NCBI RefSeq assembly: GCF_041053055.1
Contig: NZ_CP163443.1
Span: forward strand, 6,431,001 to 6,495,000
Direction: 5' to 3'
From: Streptomyces sp. R41
GTDB lineage: Bacteria > Actinomycetota > Actinomycetes > Streptomycetales > Streptomycetaceae
DNA: 64,000 bases
This document shows, piece by piece, positions 36,903-46,274 of this stretch. The notes beneath the pieces are model-generated. The model saw only the letters and a program-made list of their open reading frames with translations, ran no database searches and was not told the DNA's origin. Position numbers and translations under genes: made by a program. The stretch's first letter is position 1; every line of letters begins with the position of its first letter.

Positions 36903-38461
36903 CCGCCGAGAGCAACAAGCGGCCCCTTCGCCGGGCGCTCGTCAGCGTCTACGACAAGACCGGGCTCGAGGAGCTGGCTCGCGGGCTGCACGAAGCCGGT
37001 GTCGAGCTCGTCTCCACCGGTTCCACGGCCGCCCGGATCGCCGCGTCCGGCGTCCCCGTCACCAAGGTCGAGGAGCTGACCGGCTTCCCCGAGTGCCTGG
37101 ACGGCCGCGTCAAGACCCTGCACCCGAAGGTCCACGCGGGCATCCTCGCCGACCTGCGGCTCCCCGATCACCGGCGTCAGCTGGAAGAGCTCGGTGTCGA
37201 GCCGTTCGACCTCGTCGTCGTCAACCTCTACCCCTTCCGCGAGACCGTCGCCTCGGGCGCGACGCCCGACGAGTGCGTCGAGCAGATCGACATCGGCGGT
37301 CCTTCGATGGTGCGGGCCGCGGCCAAGAATCACCCGTCCGTCGCCGTGGTGACCAGCCCGGCGCGGTACGGGGACGTTCTCGCCGCCGTCAAGACCGGCG
37401 GCTTCGACCTCCGTACCCGCAAGCGGCTCGCCGCCGAGGCCTTCCAGCACACCGCCTCGTACGACGTGGCGGTGGCGAGCTGGTTCGCGGACGACTACGC
37501 CGCGGCCGACAACAGTGGCTTCCCGGACTTCCTCGGCCACACCTACACGCGCAAGAACACCCTCCGCTACGGCGAGAACCCGCACCAGGGCGCCGCGCTG
37601 TACGTCGACGGCACGGGCGGTCTGGCCGAGGCCGAGCAGCTGCACGGCAAGGAGATGTCGTACAACAACTACACGGACACGGACGCCGCGCGCCGTGCCG
37701 CGTACGACCACGCGGACCCCTGCGTCGCGATCATCAAGCACGCCAACCCGTGCGGTATCGCGGTCGCGTCCAGCGTCGCCGAGGCGCACCGCAAGGCGCA
37801 CGCCTGCGACCCGCTGTCCGCGTTCGGCGGTGTCATCGCCGTCAACCGGCCGGTGACGAAGGAGATGGCGGAGCAGGTCGCGGAGATCTTCACCGAGGTG
37901 ATCGTGGCGCCCGAGTACGAGGACGGCGCCCTCGAAGCCCTCACCAAGAAGAAGAACATCCGCGTGCTGCGCGCCCACAAGGCGCCCGCGAACCCGACCG
38001 AGGTCAAGCAGATCGACGGCGGCGCGCTGCTCCAGGTCACCGACCGCCTCCAGGCCGACGGCGACAACCCGCAGAGCTGGACCCTCGCCACCGGCGAAGC
38101 CCTGAACGAGGGCGAGCTCGACGAGCTGGCCTTCGCCTGGCGGGCCTGCCGCGCGGTGAAGTCCAACGCGATCCTGCTCGCCAAGGACGGCGCCTCGGTC
38201 GGCGTCGGCATGGGCCAGGTCAACCGCGTCGACTCCGCGAAGCTCGCGGTGGAGCGCGCGGGCGCCGAGCGTGCCCGCGACTCCTACGCCGCCTCGGACG
38301 CGTTCTTCCCGTTCCCCGACGGCCTGGAGATCCTCGCCGAGGCGGGCGTCAAGGCCGTGGTCCAGCCGGGCGGTTCGGTCCGTGACGAGCTGGTCGTGGA
38401 GGCCGCGAAGAAGGCCGGCATCACGATGTACTTCACGGGGACCCGCCACTTCTTCCACTGA
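36899..38461 (+). CDS. purH: bifunctional AICAR transformylase/IMP cyclohydrolase
   Basis: Protein of 520 residues that performs the last two steps of IMP synthesis. N-terminal cyclohydrolase (MGS-like) domain with [20 protein letters not shown] and [12 protein letters not shown]; transformylase half with [13 protein letters not shown], the catalytic Lys-His in [12 protein letters not shown] and [15 protein letters not shown] 36899 overlaps the purN stop. The folD product further along makes the formyl-donor precursor, but it is not co-transcribed. Confidence 0.98.
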   Translation: MTAESNKRPLRRALVSVYDKTGLEELARGLHEAGVELVSTGSTAARIAASGVPVTKVEELTGFPECLDGRVKTLHPKVHAGILADLRLPDHRRQLEELGVEPFDLVVVNLYPFRETVASGATPDECVEQIDIGGPSMVRAAAKNHPSVAVVTSPARYGDVLAAVKTGGFDLRTRKRLAAEAFQHTASYDVAVASWFADDYAAADNSGFPDFLGHTYTRKNTLRYGENPHQGAALYVDGTGGLAEAEQLHGKEMSYNNYTDTDAARRAAYDHADPCVAIIKHANPCGIAVASSVAEAHRKAHACDPLSAFGGVIAVNRPVTKEMAEQVAEIFTEVIVAPEYEDGALEALTKKKNIRVLRAHKAPANPTEVKQIDGGALLQVTDRLQADGDNPQSWTLATGEALNEGELDELAFAWRACRAVKSNAILLAKDGASVGVGMGQVNRVDSAKLAVERAGAERARDSYAASDAFFPFPDGLEILAEAGVKAVVQPGGSVRDELVVEAAKKAGITMYFTGTRHFFH

Positions 38462-38478
38462 GCCCGCCCTGCAATGCC

Positions 38479-38515
38479 GCGGCCTCCGGCCCTCCCCCGT
38501 GGGAGCCGGAGGCCG
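38479..38515. terminator. terminator after purH
   Basis: GCGGCCTCCGGC (38479-38490) pairs exactly with GCCGGAGGCCGC (38504-38515). It lies between convergent purH and the kinase gene and could serve both. Confidence 0.8.
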
Positions 38516-38582
38516 CCGCGTTGGACACACACAGCCACGGTGGCGCCGGACGCCCGCCGGGGGTACCTCAGAACTCTCAGGG

Positions 38583-40136
38583 TCACTTCTTCCCGGGCGG
38601 GGTGTACTCCTTGAGGTAGTGAGCGACGCGGTCGGCGTAGGCGCGGACCTTCGGGGGAACTCCGCCCGCGTCGTTCACTTTTCGGTACGAGGTCCGGTAG
38701 GCGGCGGCGACCAGCACCTGCTGGTCGCCGTCCAGACCCGACCTGAGCCGCGGCACGATCGCACACAGATAGCGGCTCATGGCCGGGATCGACTGGGCGG
38801 GCGTGAAGGGGGGCTTGGGGATCTTTGACGTCGGCTTTCCGTCGGAGCGGAGGTAGTAGCGCAGTACGCGCGGAGTCCAGCGGGCGATTCCGTACTCGTC
38901 CACAGCGGGATCGGAGAGATGGGCGTCGAAGTTGCTCTCGGACTTCAGCATCGCGGCGATCAGCCCCGGTGTGACGGGCGCCTGCACGCAGTCGTGCGCC
39001 GAGTCGACGATCAGGGCCCGGTACGCGACGGGAACGCCCTTGTCCGTACGGAGTTCGGAGGCGCCGTAGTGCGCCGCGCTCACCTTGGCCGTCCGCTTCG
39101 CGCCGGGCTCCTGCGCGTCCCCTGCGTCGTTCGCGAGCGCACTGATCCCGTAAGCGAGCGCGGCCACCGCGACCACCCCGGCCGCCGCGCCCAGGACCGC
39201 CCGGCCACCGCGACTGGGCCGTCGCGGCAGGCGCGCCGAACGGGCCGCTCCGGCCGCCGCCTCCACCCGCCGAAGCAGCGCCTCTCCGGTGATCCGCTCC
39301 TGGTGCGTACGGGCCAGACAGTCCCGCACGATCTCCCGCCAGGCGCCCGGCAGTTGGGGAGAGAGGCGCAGCTCGTCGGTGCCGCGCGCATAGGCGATCG
39401 CCGCGTCCCTCCGGGCCGACGGGGTGCCGCCGGGCAGGGGGTAGGAGTCGGTGAGCACGAGGTGGGCCAGCACGCCGAAGGCCCAGATGTCGGCCGACGG
39501 TCTGATGCGGCGGCCGCGTTCGCCGATCTCGGCCCAGAGCAGTTCGGGCGGGGTGTAGTCGGGGGTGGAGAAGGCGGGTGTGTACGCGTGGGTGCCCTCC
39601 AGCTCGGCGGCCATGTTGAAGTCGGCGAGCCGGGCCGAACCGTCCTCCATCAGCAGCACGTTGGCCGGTTTCAGGTCTCCGTGCACCCAGCCCGCCCGGT
39701 GCAGTTGGGCCAGCCCCTCGCAGATCTGCGCGAGCAGCGCCGGACCGGCCGCGGGGCGCGGCGCCCGGGACAGCAGCGTGGCCAGGGAGCCCTCCGCCTT
39801 CTCCAGTACGAGGACGGTGGCGCCGTCGAGTTCGGGGCGCGCCGGGTCGTCGACGGTCAGGGTCTCGTACAGCCGGATCAGACGGGGCGCGGAGCGCAGC
39901 CTGCTGAGCAACTCCAGTTCACGCTCGGCCAGTTCACGCAGGTGGGTCAGTTGGCGGGGGGTGTGGGTGCCCGTCGGCAGGAACTTGAGGGCGGCGGTGG
40001 AGGGGAGGTCCTCGGAGGGGCCGGCCCGCCGTGCTGCGTACACGCTCCCGAAGGCCCCTGTGGCGATCGGCTCGCGCACCTCCCACCTGCCCACCCGATA
40101 GCCCTTGGGTACCTGCACGGCGTACGGATCGCTCAC
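38583..40136 (-). CDS. Ser/Thr protein kinase fused to extracellular lytic-transglycosylase-like domain
   Basis: Protein of 517 residues from GTG 40136. Cytoplasmic kinase domain at 15-295: glycine loop ATGAFGSV, ATP-anchoring Lys51 (ALKFL), catalytic HGDLKPAN (152-159) where HRD is usual, and DFN (172-174) where DFG is usual. One membrane helix at 312-333. The extracellular part (about 380-510) resembles a soluble lytic transglycosylase: MLKSESNFDAHLSDPAVDEY with candidate catalytic Glu400, followed by helices and SIPAMSRYLC. This suggests coupling of wall sensing or cleavage to phosphorylation. It overlaps the upstream FHA gene by 4 bp. Confidence 0.88.
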   Translation of the reverse strand: MSDPYAVQVPKGYRVGRWEVREPIATGAFGSVYAARRAGPSEDLPSTAALKFLPTGTHTPRQLTHLRELAERELELLSRLRSAPRLIRLYETLTVDDPARPELDGATVLVLEKAEGSLATLLSRAPRPAAGPALLAQICEGLAQLHRAGWVHGDLKPANVLLMEDGSARLADFNMAAELEGTHAYTPAFSTPDYTPPELLWAEIGERGRRIRPSADIWAFGVLAHLVLTDSYPLPGGTPSARRDAAIAYARGTDELRLSPQLPGAWREIVRDCLARTHQERITGEALLRRVEAAAGAARSARLPRRPSRGGRAVLGAAAGVVAVAALAYGISALANDAGDAQEPGAKRTAKVSAAHYGASELRTDKGVPVAYRALIVDSAHDCVQAPVTPGLIAAMLKSESNFDAHLSDPAVDEYGIARWTPRVLRYYLRSDGKPTSKIPKPPFTPAQSIPAMSRYLCAIVPRLRSGLDGDQQVLVAAAYRTSYRKVNDAGGVPPKVRAYADRVAHYLKEYTPPGKK

Positions 40137-40879
40137 TGGCCGGCCCGGGTCGGCGGTGCCGTCAGGACCACCAGATCGTCCTCGCGTACGAGGTCGAAGC
40201 GGAGCGCCAGGGAGACCAGGGACTCCTTCTTGCCGTTCAGGCGCGGGCCCGCGTCCGCCGTGTCGGGGCCGGGCTTGAGGCGCAGCTTCACCGCGAGGTA
40301 ATCGATGTTCCACTGCACGGTGGTGCGGCCGGCGGACGGCCAGACCGGGCGCAGCCGGTCCACGACCTGATCGACCGTGGGGATCGGGGCATGCGGCTCG
40401 CCGCGCAGGCGGGGTTCGCACAGGGCGGCGAGGACCGCGAAATATCGCTTGGTGCGGTCGACGGAGAAGGCGGGCGCGGTCGTCGCGCCGTCGAGGGAGC
40501 CGGAGGAGCGCAGGTAGTCGTGGCGGGGCGCCCACACCTCGATGGGCAGCAGGTCGCCCGCCGCGGGCAGCACGATCCGGGAGAACTCGAAGGGGACGGG
40601 GGCGTCCAGGCGCCCGGGGCCGACCTTGATGTGCTCGCCGGCGCCCTCCGGGTTCTCGACCACGTACGTCTGGTGCGCCGAGAGGTTGCTCAGTACCCAG
40701 AAGGCGCTCTGCGCGGTGATCACACCGGCCGCGCGGGAGACGCCCTCGTGCGCGATCGCGAGGTCGTTGTCCGCGGCGGACCGGCCGAAGGTGAGGCGCT
40801 CGCCCGGAGCGAGGTGGATCTGCGGGGTGTTGCGCTCGGCCTCCGTGGTCGCCGGAGGTACCACGATGATGCTGTACAA
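40133..40879 (-). CDS. FHA-domain protein partner of the kinase
   Basis: Protein of 248 residues. The FHA domain occupies about 20-100: RLTFGRSAADNDL (phosphothreonine-contacting Arg and Ser), GVSRAAGVI where SxxH is usual, and LSNLSAHQTYVVE in place of the NGT loop. The C-terminal 110 residues include VDRTKRYFAVLAALCEP and VQWNIDYLAVKL, resembling a winged helix of SARP/EmbR-like regulators without their TPR part. It is translationally coupled to the kinase, so it is the likely phospho-threonine reader of that kinase. Confidence 0.85.
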   Translation of the reverse strand: MYSIIVVPPATTEAERNTPQIHLAPGERLTFGRSAADNDLAIAHEGVSRAAGVITAQSAFWVLSNLSAHQTYVVENPEGAGEHIKVGPGRLDAPVPFEFSRIVLPAAGDLLPIEVWAPRHDYLRSSGSLDGATTAPAFSVDRTKRYFAVLAALCEPRLRGEPHAPIPTVDQVVDRLRPVWPSAGRTTVQWNIDYLAVKLRLKPGPDTADAGPRLNGKKESLVSLALRFDLVREDDLVVLTAPPTRAGQ

Positions 40880-40933
40880 GGTCCGTCTCCCCGTGCACGC
40901 GCGGCTACGGGATTCAGGGTAGACAGACGCACC

Positions 40934-40973
40934 AGGGCCGTGTCCCCCCTTGTGCAGGGTGAGACACGGCCCT
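40934..40973 (-). terminator. hairpin terminator before the FHA-kinase operon
   Basis: AGGGCCGTGTC (40934-40944) pairs exactly with GACACGGCCCT (40963-40973). It lies 75 bp beyond the 3' end of the membrane-protein gene that is transcribed in the same direction. Confidence 0.8.
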
Positions 40974-41047
40974 TGGAGTGAATGGCGTGAACTGTTAAGT
41001 AACGCCGGGCTGTTCAGTGACCAGGTTGTTCGGTGCCGTGGCGCCGT

Positions 41048-41701
41048 TCAGTAACGCGGGCGCGCGAACCAGGCGGTGCCGCTGGGTACGACCGGTGCCG
41101 CCGTGATGATGGCGGCGAAGACGACCCAGATCAGCGGGAGGATGACGGCGGAGGCCATTCCGGAGTCGAGGCCGACGAAGAGCATGATCAGACCGACGAT
41201 CCCGCCGAGCGCGCCGTAGATGACGGTGGTGATGCGGATGCCCTGGCCGCCCTTGCCGAACTTCACGCCGAGCGTGATCGAAAGGGTCGCGAGGGCCGCC
41301 GCGATCAGGCCGATGACCACCAGGACGCCCGTGGCGATGTCGGCACCGTCGCTGAACGAGCTGAACGGATCGTCCGACGACGAGCTGTAGCTGTCCGCCG
41401 CGTTCGAGATGTCGTTCGCGAAGGCCGCGACGTAGAACCAGGCGAGAGCCGCGATGATCTGCACCGCGGAGATGATGAACAGGAACACGCGGGCCGTGAC
41501 CAGAAGGCCCGGCATCGACTGCGGAAGCATCTGGTTGCCGCCCGGGTAGCCGGGGTACGCCGGCTGCTGCGGGTAGCCGTAGCCCTGCGGGGGTACGCCG
41601 GGCGGGGCCTGCGGGTAGCCGTATCCGGGAGCGGCCGGCGGAGCGGCGGGGGGCTGCTGGGGCGGCTGCCCGTAAGGGTTGTTCGGGTCGCCGAAACTCA
41701 T
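41048..41701 (-). CDS. membrane protein with Pro/Tyr/Gly-rich N-terminus
   Basis: Protein of 217 residues from ATG 41701, with GGAGGAAAA upstream. The first 65 residues are a PYGQPPQQPP/GYGYPQ low-complexity tract. Four membrane helices follow (VTARVFLFIISAVQIIAALA, ATGVLVVIGLIAAALATLSI, ITTVIYGALGGIVGLIMLFV, VILPLIWVVFAAIITAAPVV). The layout is that of the many uncharacterised Streptomyces tetraspanning proteins. Function unknown. Confidence 0.78.
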   Translation of the reverse strand: MSFGDPNNPYGQPPQQPPAAPPAAPGYGYPQAPPGVPPQGYGYPQQPAYPGYPGGNQMLPQSMPGLLVTARVFLFIISAVQIIAALAWFYVAAFANDISNAADSYSSSSDDPFSSFSDGADIATGVLVVIGLIAAALATLSITLGVKFGKGGQGIRITTVIYGALGGIVGLIMLFVGLDSGMASAVILPLIWVVFAAIITAAPVVPSGTAWFARPRY

Positions 41702-42056
41702 GGCGGGTTTTCCTCCGTTGCCTGGTGCGGGGACGACGCGCGGCACGGTTCGGAGGAATTTCTACAGAGCGGTTCGTCCCCCCGGTACTGCCCGCGGCAC
41801 TGTCTGCTCATCGTTCTTTAGCCGACTCTTACTTGTCCAGCCGCATTCCTTATGTGTTGTGCAAGTGCAACATCAGTGATCATGGCCGGATACGGCCGAA
41901 ACGGGCGCCGGAAGGTGGCCGAAGCGGTGCGGTGGGGCCGCCGGGGTGGCGCGGGACGGGCGCTGGAGTGGCGTGGGACGGCCGCCGCAGACGCGTGGGA
42001 CGGCCGCGGGGTGCCCGGATTGGAACCAGGACCGGGTCATCCGGGAGGATGGGGTC
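41702..42056. other. 355-bp divergent spacer before folD
   Basis: No gene seen. Around 41856-41874 lies GTTGTGCAAGTGCAAC, an imperfect inverted repeat that could be an operator. From about 41947 to 42020 a 20-22-bp GC-rich unit around GTGGGACGGCCGC is repeated two to three times, the first copy diverged. Confidence 0.4.
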
Positions 42057-42911
42057 ATGACCGCCCAGATTCTCGATGGCAAGGCCACCGCAGCCGCGAT
42101 CAAGTCCGATCTGACCGTCCGCGTGGCGGCCCTGAAGGAGAAGGGCGTCACGCCCGGCCTCGGGACGATCCTGGTCGGGGACGACCCCGGCAGCCAGAAG
42201 TACGTCGCGGGCAAGCACCGCGACTGCGCCCAGGTCGGCATCGCCTCCATCCAGCGTGAACTGCCCGCGACCGCCACGCAGGAGGAGATCGAGGCGGTGG
42301 TCCGCGAGCTGAACGAGGATCCCGCCTGCACCGGCTACATCGTCCAGCTGCCGCTCCCCAAGGGCATCGACGAGAACCGCATCCTGGAGCTGATGGACCC
42401 GGACAAGGACGCGGACGGCCTGCACCCGATGAACCTCGGGCGGCTCGTGCTGAACGAGCCGGCCCCGCTGCCCTGCACCCCCAACGGTGTCCTCACCCTG
42501 CTCCGTCGCTACGGCGTGGAGATCAAGGGCGCCGAGGTCGTGGTCGTCGGCCGCGGTGTGACCATCGGGCGCCCGATGCCGCTGCTGCTGACGCGGCGCA
42601 GCGAGAATGCCACGGTCACCCAGTGCCACACCGGCACCCGTGACCTCTCCGCGCACCTGAGGCGCGCCGACATCATCGTCGCCGCGGCGGGCTCCGCGCA
42701 CCTCGTCCGGGCCGAGGACGTGAAGCCGGGCGCCGCCGTCCTCGACGTCGGAGTCTCGCGCAGCGCCGAGGGCAAGATCGTCGGTGACGTCCACCCGGAT
42801 GTCGCCGAGGTGGCGGCCTGGATCTCCCCGAACCCGGGCGGCGTCGGCCCGATGACCCGAGCCCAGCTGCTCGTCAATGTGGTGGAGGCGGCGGAGCGCA
42901 GTGTCGGCTGA
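42057..42911 (+). CDS. folD: methylene-THF dehydrogenase/methenyl-THF cyclohydrolase
   Basis: Bifunctional one-carbon enzyme of 284 residues that converts 5,10-methylene-THF to 10-formyl-THF with NADP. Motifs: [20 protein letters not shown] containing the catalytic Lys region, [25 protein letters not shown], and the nucleotide site [17 protein letters not shown] (usually GRSxxVGxP; here Gly replaces Ser). [17 protein letters not shown] ends the protein. ATG 42057 chosen over the upstream in-frame start. It overlaps the DUF3017 gene by 11 bp and supplies formyl groups for PurN/PurH. Confidence 0.97.
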   Translation: MTAQILDGKATAAAIKSDLTVRVAALKEKGVTPGLGTILVGDDPGSQKYVAGKHRDCAQVGIASIQRELPATATQEEIEAVVRELNEDPACTGYIVQLPLPKGIDENRILELMDPDKDADGLHPMNLGRLVLNEPAPLPCTPNGVLTLLRRYGVEIKGAEVVVVGRGVTIGRPMPLLLTRRSENATVTQCHTGTRDLSAHLRRADIIVAAAGSAHLVRAEDVKPGAAVLDVGVSRSAEGKIVGDVHPDVAEVAAWISPNPGGVGPMTRAQLLVNVVEAAERSVG

Positions 42912-43467
42912 GGGCAGGTCCGAGGACAGTGAGGCGCGGGACGCCGGCGCCGAGTCGGCCGTACGCGCCGAGCCGGCCGTAAGAGATGCGGAGGCGGCCG
43001 TGCGGGACGCCGTGAACGCCGGGGACGAGCCGAGCGTCACCGACGCCGTCAGCGCGCCCGACGCCGAGGGGAAGCCGCGGCGCACCACGCGGCGCTTCCC
43101 GCGGATCACCCGGGACACCGCGCGGCCCGAGGGCGGCGGCCGGGCGGCGCCCGGGGACGCCCCGGCGCCCGCGCGCCAGTGGCCGATCCTCGCCGTGCTG
43201 TCGGCCGTCGGGCTCGGGCTGCTGCTGACCGCGCTCGACGTGTTCCGGTTCGGCACGATCCTGATCGGCGCCGCGCTCCTTGCGGGGGCGGTGATGCGCT
43301 GGATGCTGCCGAGCGTGGGCATGCTGGCAGTCCGCTCCCGCTTCACCGACATGCTCACGTACGGCGTGCTGGGCGTGGCCATCGTGCTGCTCGCGATGAT
43401 GGCTCAGCCCAACCCGTTGCTGGAGATCCCGTTCCTGGACGACACGCTGCACTTCACGGTCCGCTGA
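42901..43467 (+). CDS. DUF3017 membrane protein
   Basis: Protein of 188 residues from GTG 42901, with GGAG 10 bp upstream inside folD. The first 95 residues are acidic/Ala-rich and probably disordered. Three membrane helices follow ([57 protein letters not shown]). DUF3017 regularly sits after folD in actinobacteria, so it is co-transcribed; function unknown. Confidence 0.88.
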   Translation: MSAEGRSEDSEARDAGAESAVRAEPAVRDAEAAVRDAVNAGDEPSVTDAVSAPDAEGKPRRTTRRFPRITRDTARPEGGGRAAPGDAPAPARQWPILAVLSAVGLGLLLTALDVFRFGTILIGAALLAGAVMRWMLPSVGMLAVRSRFTDMLTYGVLGVAIVLLAMMAQPNPLLEIPFLDDTLHFTVR

Positions 43468-43508
43468 ACGCCGAGCCTTCGTCTCTGAGATCCGGTCCCT
43501 CGCGCACG

Positions 43509-43548
43509 ACGGTGGCCCGCGCCTCCCCCGGAGGACGCGGGCCACCGT
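43509..43548 (+). terminator. terminator after folD-DUF3017
   Basis: ACGGTGGCCCGCG (43509-43521) pairs exactly with CGCGGGCCACCGT (43536-43548), followed by GCTTTTC. It is 42 bp after the stop codon. Confidence 0.88.
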
Positions 43549-43568
43549 GCTTTTCGGGTGCGGGTGCT

Positions 43569-43660
43569 TGTGCTCGTACGTGACAGCGGCCTGTGCTCGT
43601 ACGTGACTTCGGCCTGTGCCCGGACATGACCGCGATCCGTCTCCGGACATGATCGTGGCC
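43569..43660. repeat. 23-bp tandem repeat, four copies
   Basis: Units at 43569-43591, 43592-43614, 43615-43637 and 43638-43660. The first two share TGTGCTCGTACGTGAC; the last two have the related CCGGACATGA core. It follows the folD terminator directly. The remaining spacer to 43905 shows GAGGGAGGT before the next start and no other recognised signal. Confidence 0.75.
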
Positions 43661-43905
43661 CGTCCTCTCCCCCGAGTAAGGACGGGCCGCGACCGGGCGG
43701 GTGTTCCGCCCGGGGTCAACACTTGTGCACGGGAACAGGCTGTTCAACACCTGGCAGTTCGCTGTGGCACGGAAGTGACCATTCCGCTACGGGGTCCGTG
43801 CCGTGTGCCGGGAACCGTCCGCCGGGCGGTGCCGCCGAGCGTTCACGGGAACCGTCCGCCGCCCGGTGTCGTCCCTCGCTCAGGGAACGCCGAGGGAGGT
43901 CAGCG

Positions 43906-44487
43906 ATGAGTTCCTGGCAGCCGTTGCCGGAGCAACTTCCGTCGGAGGTACGCCACTTCGTCGAGCAGCTGCGGCAGCTCAAGGACCGCACCGGCCTCAG
44001 CCTGGTCGCCCTGGGCGCGCGCACCGCGTACAGCAAGTCCTCCTGGCAGCGCTACCTCAACGCGACCCAGCCGCCGCCCCGGCAGGCCGTCGTCGCGCTG
44101 TGCCGGGTCGCGGGTCTCGTGACCGAGGACACGGAACGCTTCGGCGTGCGCTGGGAGCTGGCGGTGCGGGTCTGGCCTCGGGTGCCGGTGGGTGACGGAC
44201 CGGTGTCCGGTGGTTCGGGGTCTGGCGGTTCGGGGTCTGGCGGTTCGGTGTCCGGTGGTTCGGTGTCCGGTGGTTCGGCTGTGGGTGGGCCCGCGCTCGA
44301 TGGGGCGTCCGCGGGTGGGGCCGTTCCCGGCGCGTACGAGGACGACCCCACGCTTCCGTGGTGGGACGCGCCGCCGTCCGAGGCATCGTCTTCCGGGGCC
44401 TCCATGGGCCGCCTGCCCCTGTACGCCGCCCTGCTTCTGCTCGTTCTCCTCCTCGTCGCCCTCGTCGGGGCCGTCACCCTCGGGTGA
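43906..44487 (+). CDS. helix-turn-helix membrane protein (paralogue 1)
   Basis: Protein of 193 residues. N-terminal XRE-like helix-turn-helix (LKDRTGLSLVALGARTAYSK followed by SSWQRYLNATQPPPRQAVVA), a Gly/Ser repeat linker (GSGSGGSGSGGSVSGGSVSG, coded by 15-bp DNA repeats) and a C-terminal membrane helix (LPLYAALLLLVLLLVALVGA). It is closely related at its N-terminus to the next gene but has no DUF2690 domain after the helix. Role unknown; a membrane-bound DNA-binding regulator is likely. ATG 43906 follows GAGGGAGGT. Confidence 0.82.
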   Translation: MSSWQPLPEQLPSEVRHFVEQLRQLKDRTGLSLVALGARTAYSKSSWQRYLNATQPPPRQAVVALCRVAGLVTEDTERFGVRWELAVRVWPRVPVGDGPVSGGSGSGGSGSGGSVSGGSVSGGSAVGGPALDGASAGGAVPGAYEDDPTLPWWDAPPSEASSSGASMGRLPLYAALLLLVLLLVALVGAVTLG

Positions 44488-44859
44488 GCCGAGGGCTTCC
44501 GGGGCTCCTGAGGTCCCGGCTGTGTTGTCGTTGTGTCGATGTCTTGACAAGTTCAAGGATTTGCACTGATCCATTACAACAGTCGGGTTAACGTGGGCAA
44601 TCGGGACGGTCCGGGACGTCCCGCGCGGAGACCAGGGGTTCGACCGGTCGCACAAGATGCCGGTGGGACACTGGACCGCATCCCAACGGGCGTGCAACGG
44701 TGCATGCTCCGGCCCGAATGCTCCCGTGCGCCCCCACCCCGGGAACTGAGATCCTGACCGAGCGCATCCCTGTGGGTAGCCAGAACGGGGACTCGGCGGA
44801 GGGGCGCCACGCGCGGGGAGAACAGTCGTGCACGTACGGGGGGAAAGAGGGGGGAAGCA
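44488..44859. other. 372-bp spacer between the two HTH paralogues
   Basis: No gene seen. A perfect -35-like TTGACA occurs near 44544 inside CTTGACAAGTTCAAG, an imperfect inverted repeat, but no convincing -10 at 16-18 bp. The local AT content is higher than average, which fits a promoter region. GGGGGGAAGC before 44860 is the ribosome site of the next gene. Confidence 0.35.
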
Positions 44860-46111
44860 ATGCCTCGTTGGAGGGCCTTGCCGGATGAACTCGATCCGCA
44901 GGTCAGGGAGTTCGCCAGTCAGCTGCGTCGGCTCGTCGACCGGAGCGGGCTGAGCATCGCCGCCGTGGCCGACCGCACGGGCTACAGCAAGACGTCCTGG
45001 GAGCGTTACCTCAATGGGCGGCTGCTCGCGCCCAAGGGCGCGATCGTCGCGCTGGCCGAGGTCACCGGGACCAATCCCATCCATCTGACGACCATGTGGG
45101 AGCTGGCCGAGCGCGCCTGGAGCCGCTCGGAGATGCGCCACGACATGACCATGGAGGCGATCCGGATCTCCCAGGCGCGCGCCGCGCTCGGGGAGTTCGG
45201 GCCGACTCCGGCGAAGGGGAGCAACGGCCAGCAGGCCGCCCGTAAGGGCGGCAGTGCGACCGCGACGCCCGGGATCGCCGGGCCCGCGGGGGTCTCGCCG
45301 ACGGTGCCGCCGTCGGTGCCGTCCGTGCCGTCGCAGCCGTCCGGTCCCGACGCGGGGGAGTCGTCTTCGTACGGGGGGTCTGCGTACGGGGGTGGCTCGC
45401 GCGGCGGTTCCGGGTACGGCGGGTCCTCGTCCGGGGGATCCCCGTCCGGGGGGTCCTCGTCCGGCGGCGCGGGGCGTGGTGGCAGTTGGGGGGTTGTCGC
45501 CTCGCCGTCCGACGGGGGCGGGCAGTTCGGTCCCTCGGCGCCGGCCGGACCGGCCCGGCCGGCCGGGGGGCCGCCGCAGGACGCGCGGCCCGGCGCCGCG
45601 GGGCCGGGGGGCGGGGGGGCGGCGGGGGCGGCGGCTCACGATGTTCCTCGCGGGGATTGTCGGCGCGCTCGTGGTGATCGCGGTGGCCGTCTATCTCACC
45701 AGTGGCGGGGACAAGAAGAACGCGGGCGACACGCCCAAGACGCCGTCGGCGTCCGCCAGTATCAACACCGACCTGCCGGCCGGGGTGAAGTGCAGTGGCG
45801 CGGACTGCACCGGCAAGGACCCGGAGAACATGGGCTGCGGCGGTGAGTTGGCCAAGACCACCACCAGCGTCACCGTCGGTAAGACCCTCGTCGAGGTGCG
45901 CTACAGCGAGACCTGTGGCGCCGCCTGGGCCCGGATCACCCAGGCCGCGGTCGGCGACCGGGTCGAGGTGTCCTCGGGCAGCGCGGCCAAGCAGACCGGG
46001 TCGGTCATCGCGGACACCGACGCGTACACCCCGATGGTCGCGGTCAAGGACGCCGGCGACGCGACGGCGTGCGCGACGCTGAAGTCGGGCCAGAAGGGCT
46101 GTACGAAGTAG
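44860..46111 (+). pseudogene. HTH-DUF2690 membrane protein with a frameshift in a G tract
   Basis: The first frame (from ATG 44860) encodes an XRE-like helix-turn-helix (LVDRSGLSIAAVADRTGYSK) and a Gly/Ser/Tyr-rich linker. The second frame, shifted by one base, encodes a membrane helix (TMFLAGIVGALVVIAVAVYL) and a DUF2690 domain (VKCSGADCTGKDPENMGCGG ... YSETCGAAWARI). This family normally has all four parts in one chain. The switch must occur in the run of G tracts at about 45600-45632; one extra G explains it. Either an assembly/sequencing error or a real, possibly phase-variable, frameshift. If intact it would have about 415 residues. Confidence 0.8.
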
Positions 46112-46149
46112 CGGTTCGCCCCGATCGCCTTTCCGCTGGTGGGTGGGTC

Positions 46150-46263
46150 GGGGCCGTGCCGGTACATCCGCCCCGTCGCCGGTGGCAGATCGCTTGGCTT
46201 GCATGGTCCTGCTTGTTGGCAACCACGTAAGCGACGGGGCATGTGATGTACCGGCACGGCCCC
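46150..46263. repeat. long inverted repeat of about 30 bp arms
   Basis: GGGGCCGTGCCGGTACATC (46150-46168) is exactly complementary to 46245-46263; a second block GCCCCGTCGC (46170-46179) is complementary to 46231-46240. The inner loop is 51 nt with CGCTTGGCTTGCATGG and further short self-complementarity. It could be a terminator for the HTH-DUF2690 gene, a structured RNA or the remains of a small mobile repeat. Confidence 0.85.
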
Positions 46264-46274
46264 TTCCGTGCGTG

